The translations under genes were made by a program, and so were the position numbers. Positions 63,699-64,000 of a stretch of 64,000 bases of DNA are shown piece by piece. The stretch is taken from the NCBI RefSeq assembly GCF_026262505.1, contig NC_067206.1:18993319-19057318 (forward strand). The letters run 5' to 3'. Under the pieces are notes generated by a model. The model was not told the origin of the DNA, ran no database searches, and was given only the letters and a program-made list of their open reading frames with translations. Origin of the DNA: Trichomonas vaginalis G3 (taxonomy: Eukaryota > Parabasalia > Trichomonadida > Trichomonadidae). Positions within the stretch are counted from its first letter, which is position 1, and each line of letters opens with the position of its first letter.

Positions 63699-63859
63699 GA
63701 ACGTTTATTTTTTACATTAGTGAAGTCGTTTGTGAAAACGTTTATTTTTTCATTAGTGAGGTGAAGTGGTTGGCGGCTTTATAAATATTTAAGGTTAAGT
63801 TAGTGTTGTCGTTTGTGTTGTAAAATATACGTTAACGGTTTCGTAAAGTGTCAAAACAG

Positions 63860-63904
63860 CTAAGTTGTGTACGGAGGCGCGCAGTGCCACAGTACACGAC
63901 TTAG
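63860..63904. repeat. Terminal stem-loop of the palindrome, right
   Basis: Mirror copy of 46149-46193 (CTAAGTTGTGTAC pairs with GTACACGACTTAG). It sits 11 bp inside the right end. Confidence 0.75.
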
Positions 63905-64000
63905 GTATACTAACTATCATCATATATTCGTTTAAAATCTTTATTCAAAAGAGTAAACTATTTTAGAATAATGTGGCCAAGCGAAACAAACTGTCCATAT

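Larger units (their letters stand above)
46138..63915. mobile_element. 17.8-kb palindromic virus-like element (fossil)
   Basis: Two near-identical arms in inverse orientation, 46138 to about 55050 and about 55198 to 63915, around a ~150-bp unique centre. The termini start AGTTAGTATACCTAAG and end CTTAGGTATACTAACT, i.e. AG...CT as in Polintons, with ATCAT directly repeated outside (46133-46137 and 63916-63920). Each arm holds a D5/SF3 helicase, an overlapping upstream gene, an HNH gene, KilA-N remnants, two small genes and long minisatellites. I see no capsid, polymerase B, ATPase or integrase. The left arm's helicase looks whole and the right arm's has about four breaks; other genes vary by arm. 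High arm identity means young, or kept alike by conversion. Confidence 0.75.

Noticed and set aside
63971-64000. Start of a host gene at the window edge (ATGTGGCCAAGC)
   Set aside because: Only ten codons are visible and no initiator sits at the right distance; not enough to support a gene.

Overview
The window looks like a repeat-choked nuclear region of a trichomonad (Trichomonas vaginalis or a close relative). The DNA is very AT-rich and no introns are apparent. There is a Maverick/Polinton fossil, a mariner with D,D34D signature blocks, several Mutator-like (MULE) transposases, and TCAYT-type initiators 15-18 nt upstream of two gene starts. Host genes are few: one ER Hsp70-type chaperone (5870-8020), a CPSF-A-like gene fragment, a fragment of a coiled-coil gene trapped between inverted repeats, and one unrecognised ORF near 45.2 kb. 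I see no rRNA, tRNA or CRISPR array.

Layout. 1-4.4 kb: end of a Polinton fossil (integrase tail, trimeric fibre-like gene, putative capsid-associated genes, D12-type DNA methylase). 5.8-8.4 kb: Hsp70-like gene and a host gene fragment. 8.5-10.7 kb: noncoding DNA with hairpin and subterminal-type repeats. 10.7-14.4 kb: broken pogo-like transposon, part of it duplicated in inverse, with a small hairpin element inside. 14.9-45.1 kb: a deep nest of DNA transposons. The main unit is a two-ORF element (called I here) whose ORF B is a retroviral-integrase-fold DDE transposase and whose ORF A is HTH-like with a variable Q-rich repeat. Into I copies have jumped small inverted-repeat elements (B, D, H), a MULE element (E, with F1 and F2 inside it) and a foldback element carrying mariner. 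A second MULE element (G), a free MULE gene and an autonomous IS481-like element (A) lie between. 46.1-63.9 kb: a 17.8-kb near-perfect palindrome with ~8.8-kb arms. Each arm carries a D5-type SF3 helicase, an overlapping upstream gene, an HNH endonuclease, KilA-N remnants, two small genes and long minisatellites. Its ends are AG...CT with a 5-bp flanking repeat. No capsid, polymerase or integrase is seen in it; it is treated as a virus-like fossil.

The strongest new signals come from comparing filled and empty sites inside the window. (1) Several element families with TG-type ends make 15-17 bp target duplications, and one full-length member encodes an HTH + DDE(35)E transposase. (2) Two MULE elements are flanked by 84-87 bp direct repeats. 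(3) Nearly all of these unrelated-looking elements carry arrays of ~50-65 bp perfect hairpins. The hairpin arms co-vary between copies and the loops are sometimes flipped, suggesting active homogenisation or cruciform processing. (4) Many families share an AAAAGTGACA-like motif just inside their ends. (5) The 17.8-kb palindrome combines a viral-type gene set with iteron-like repeats.
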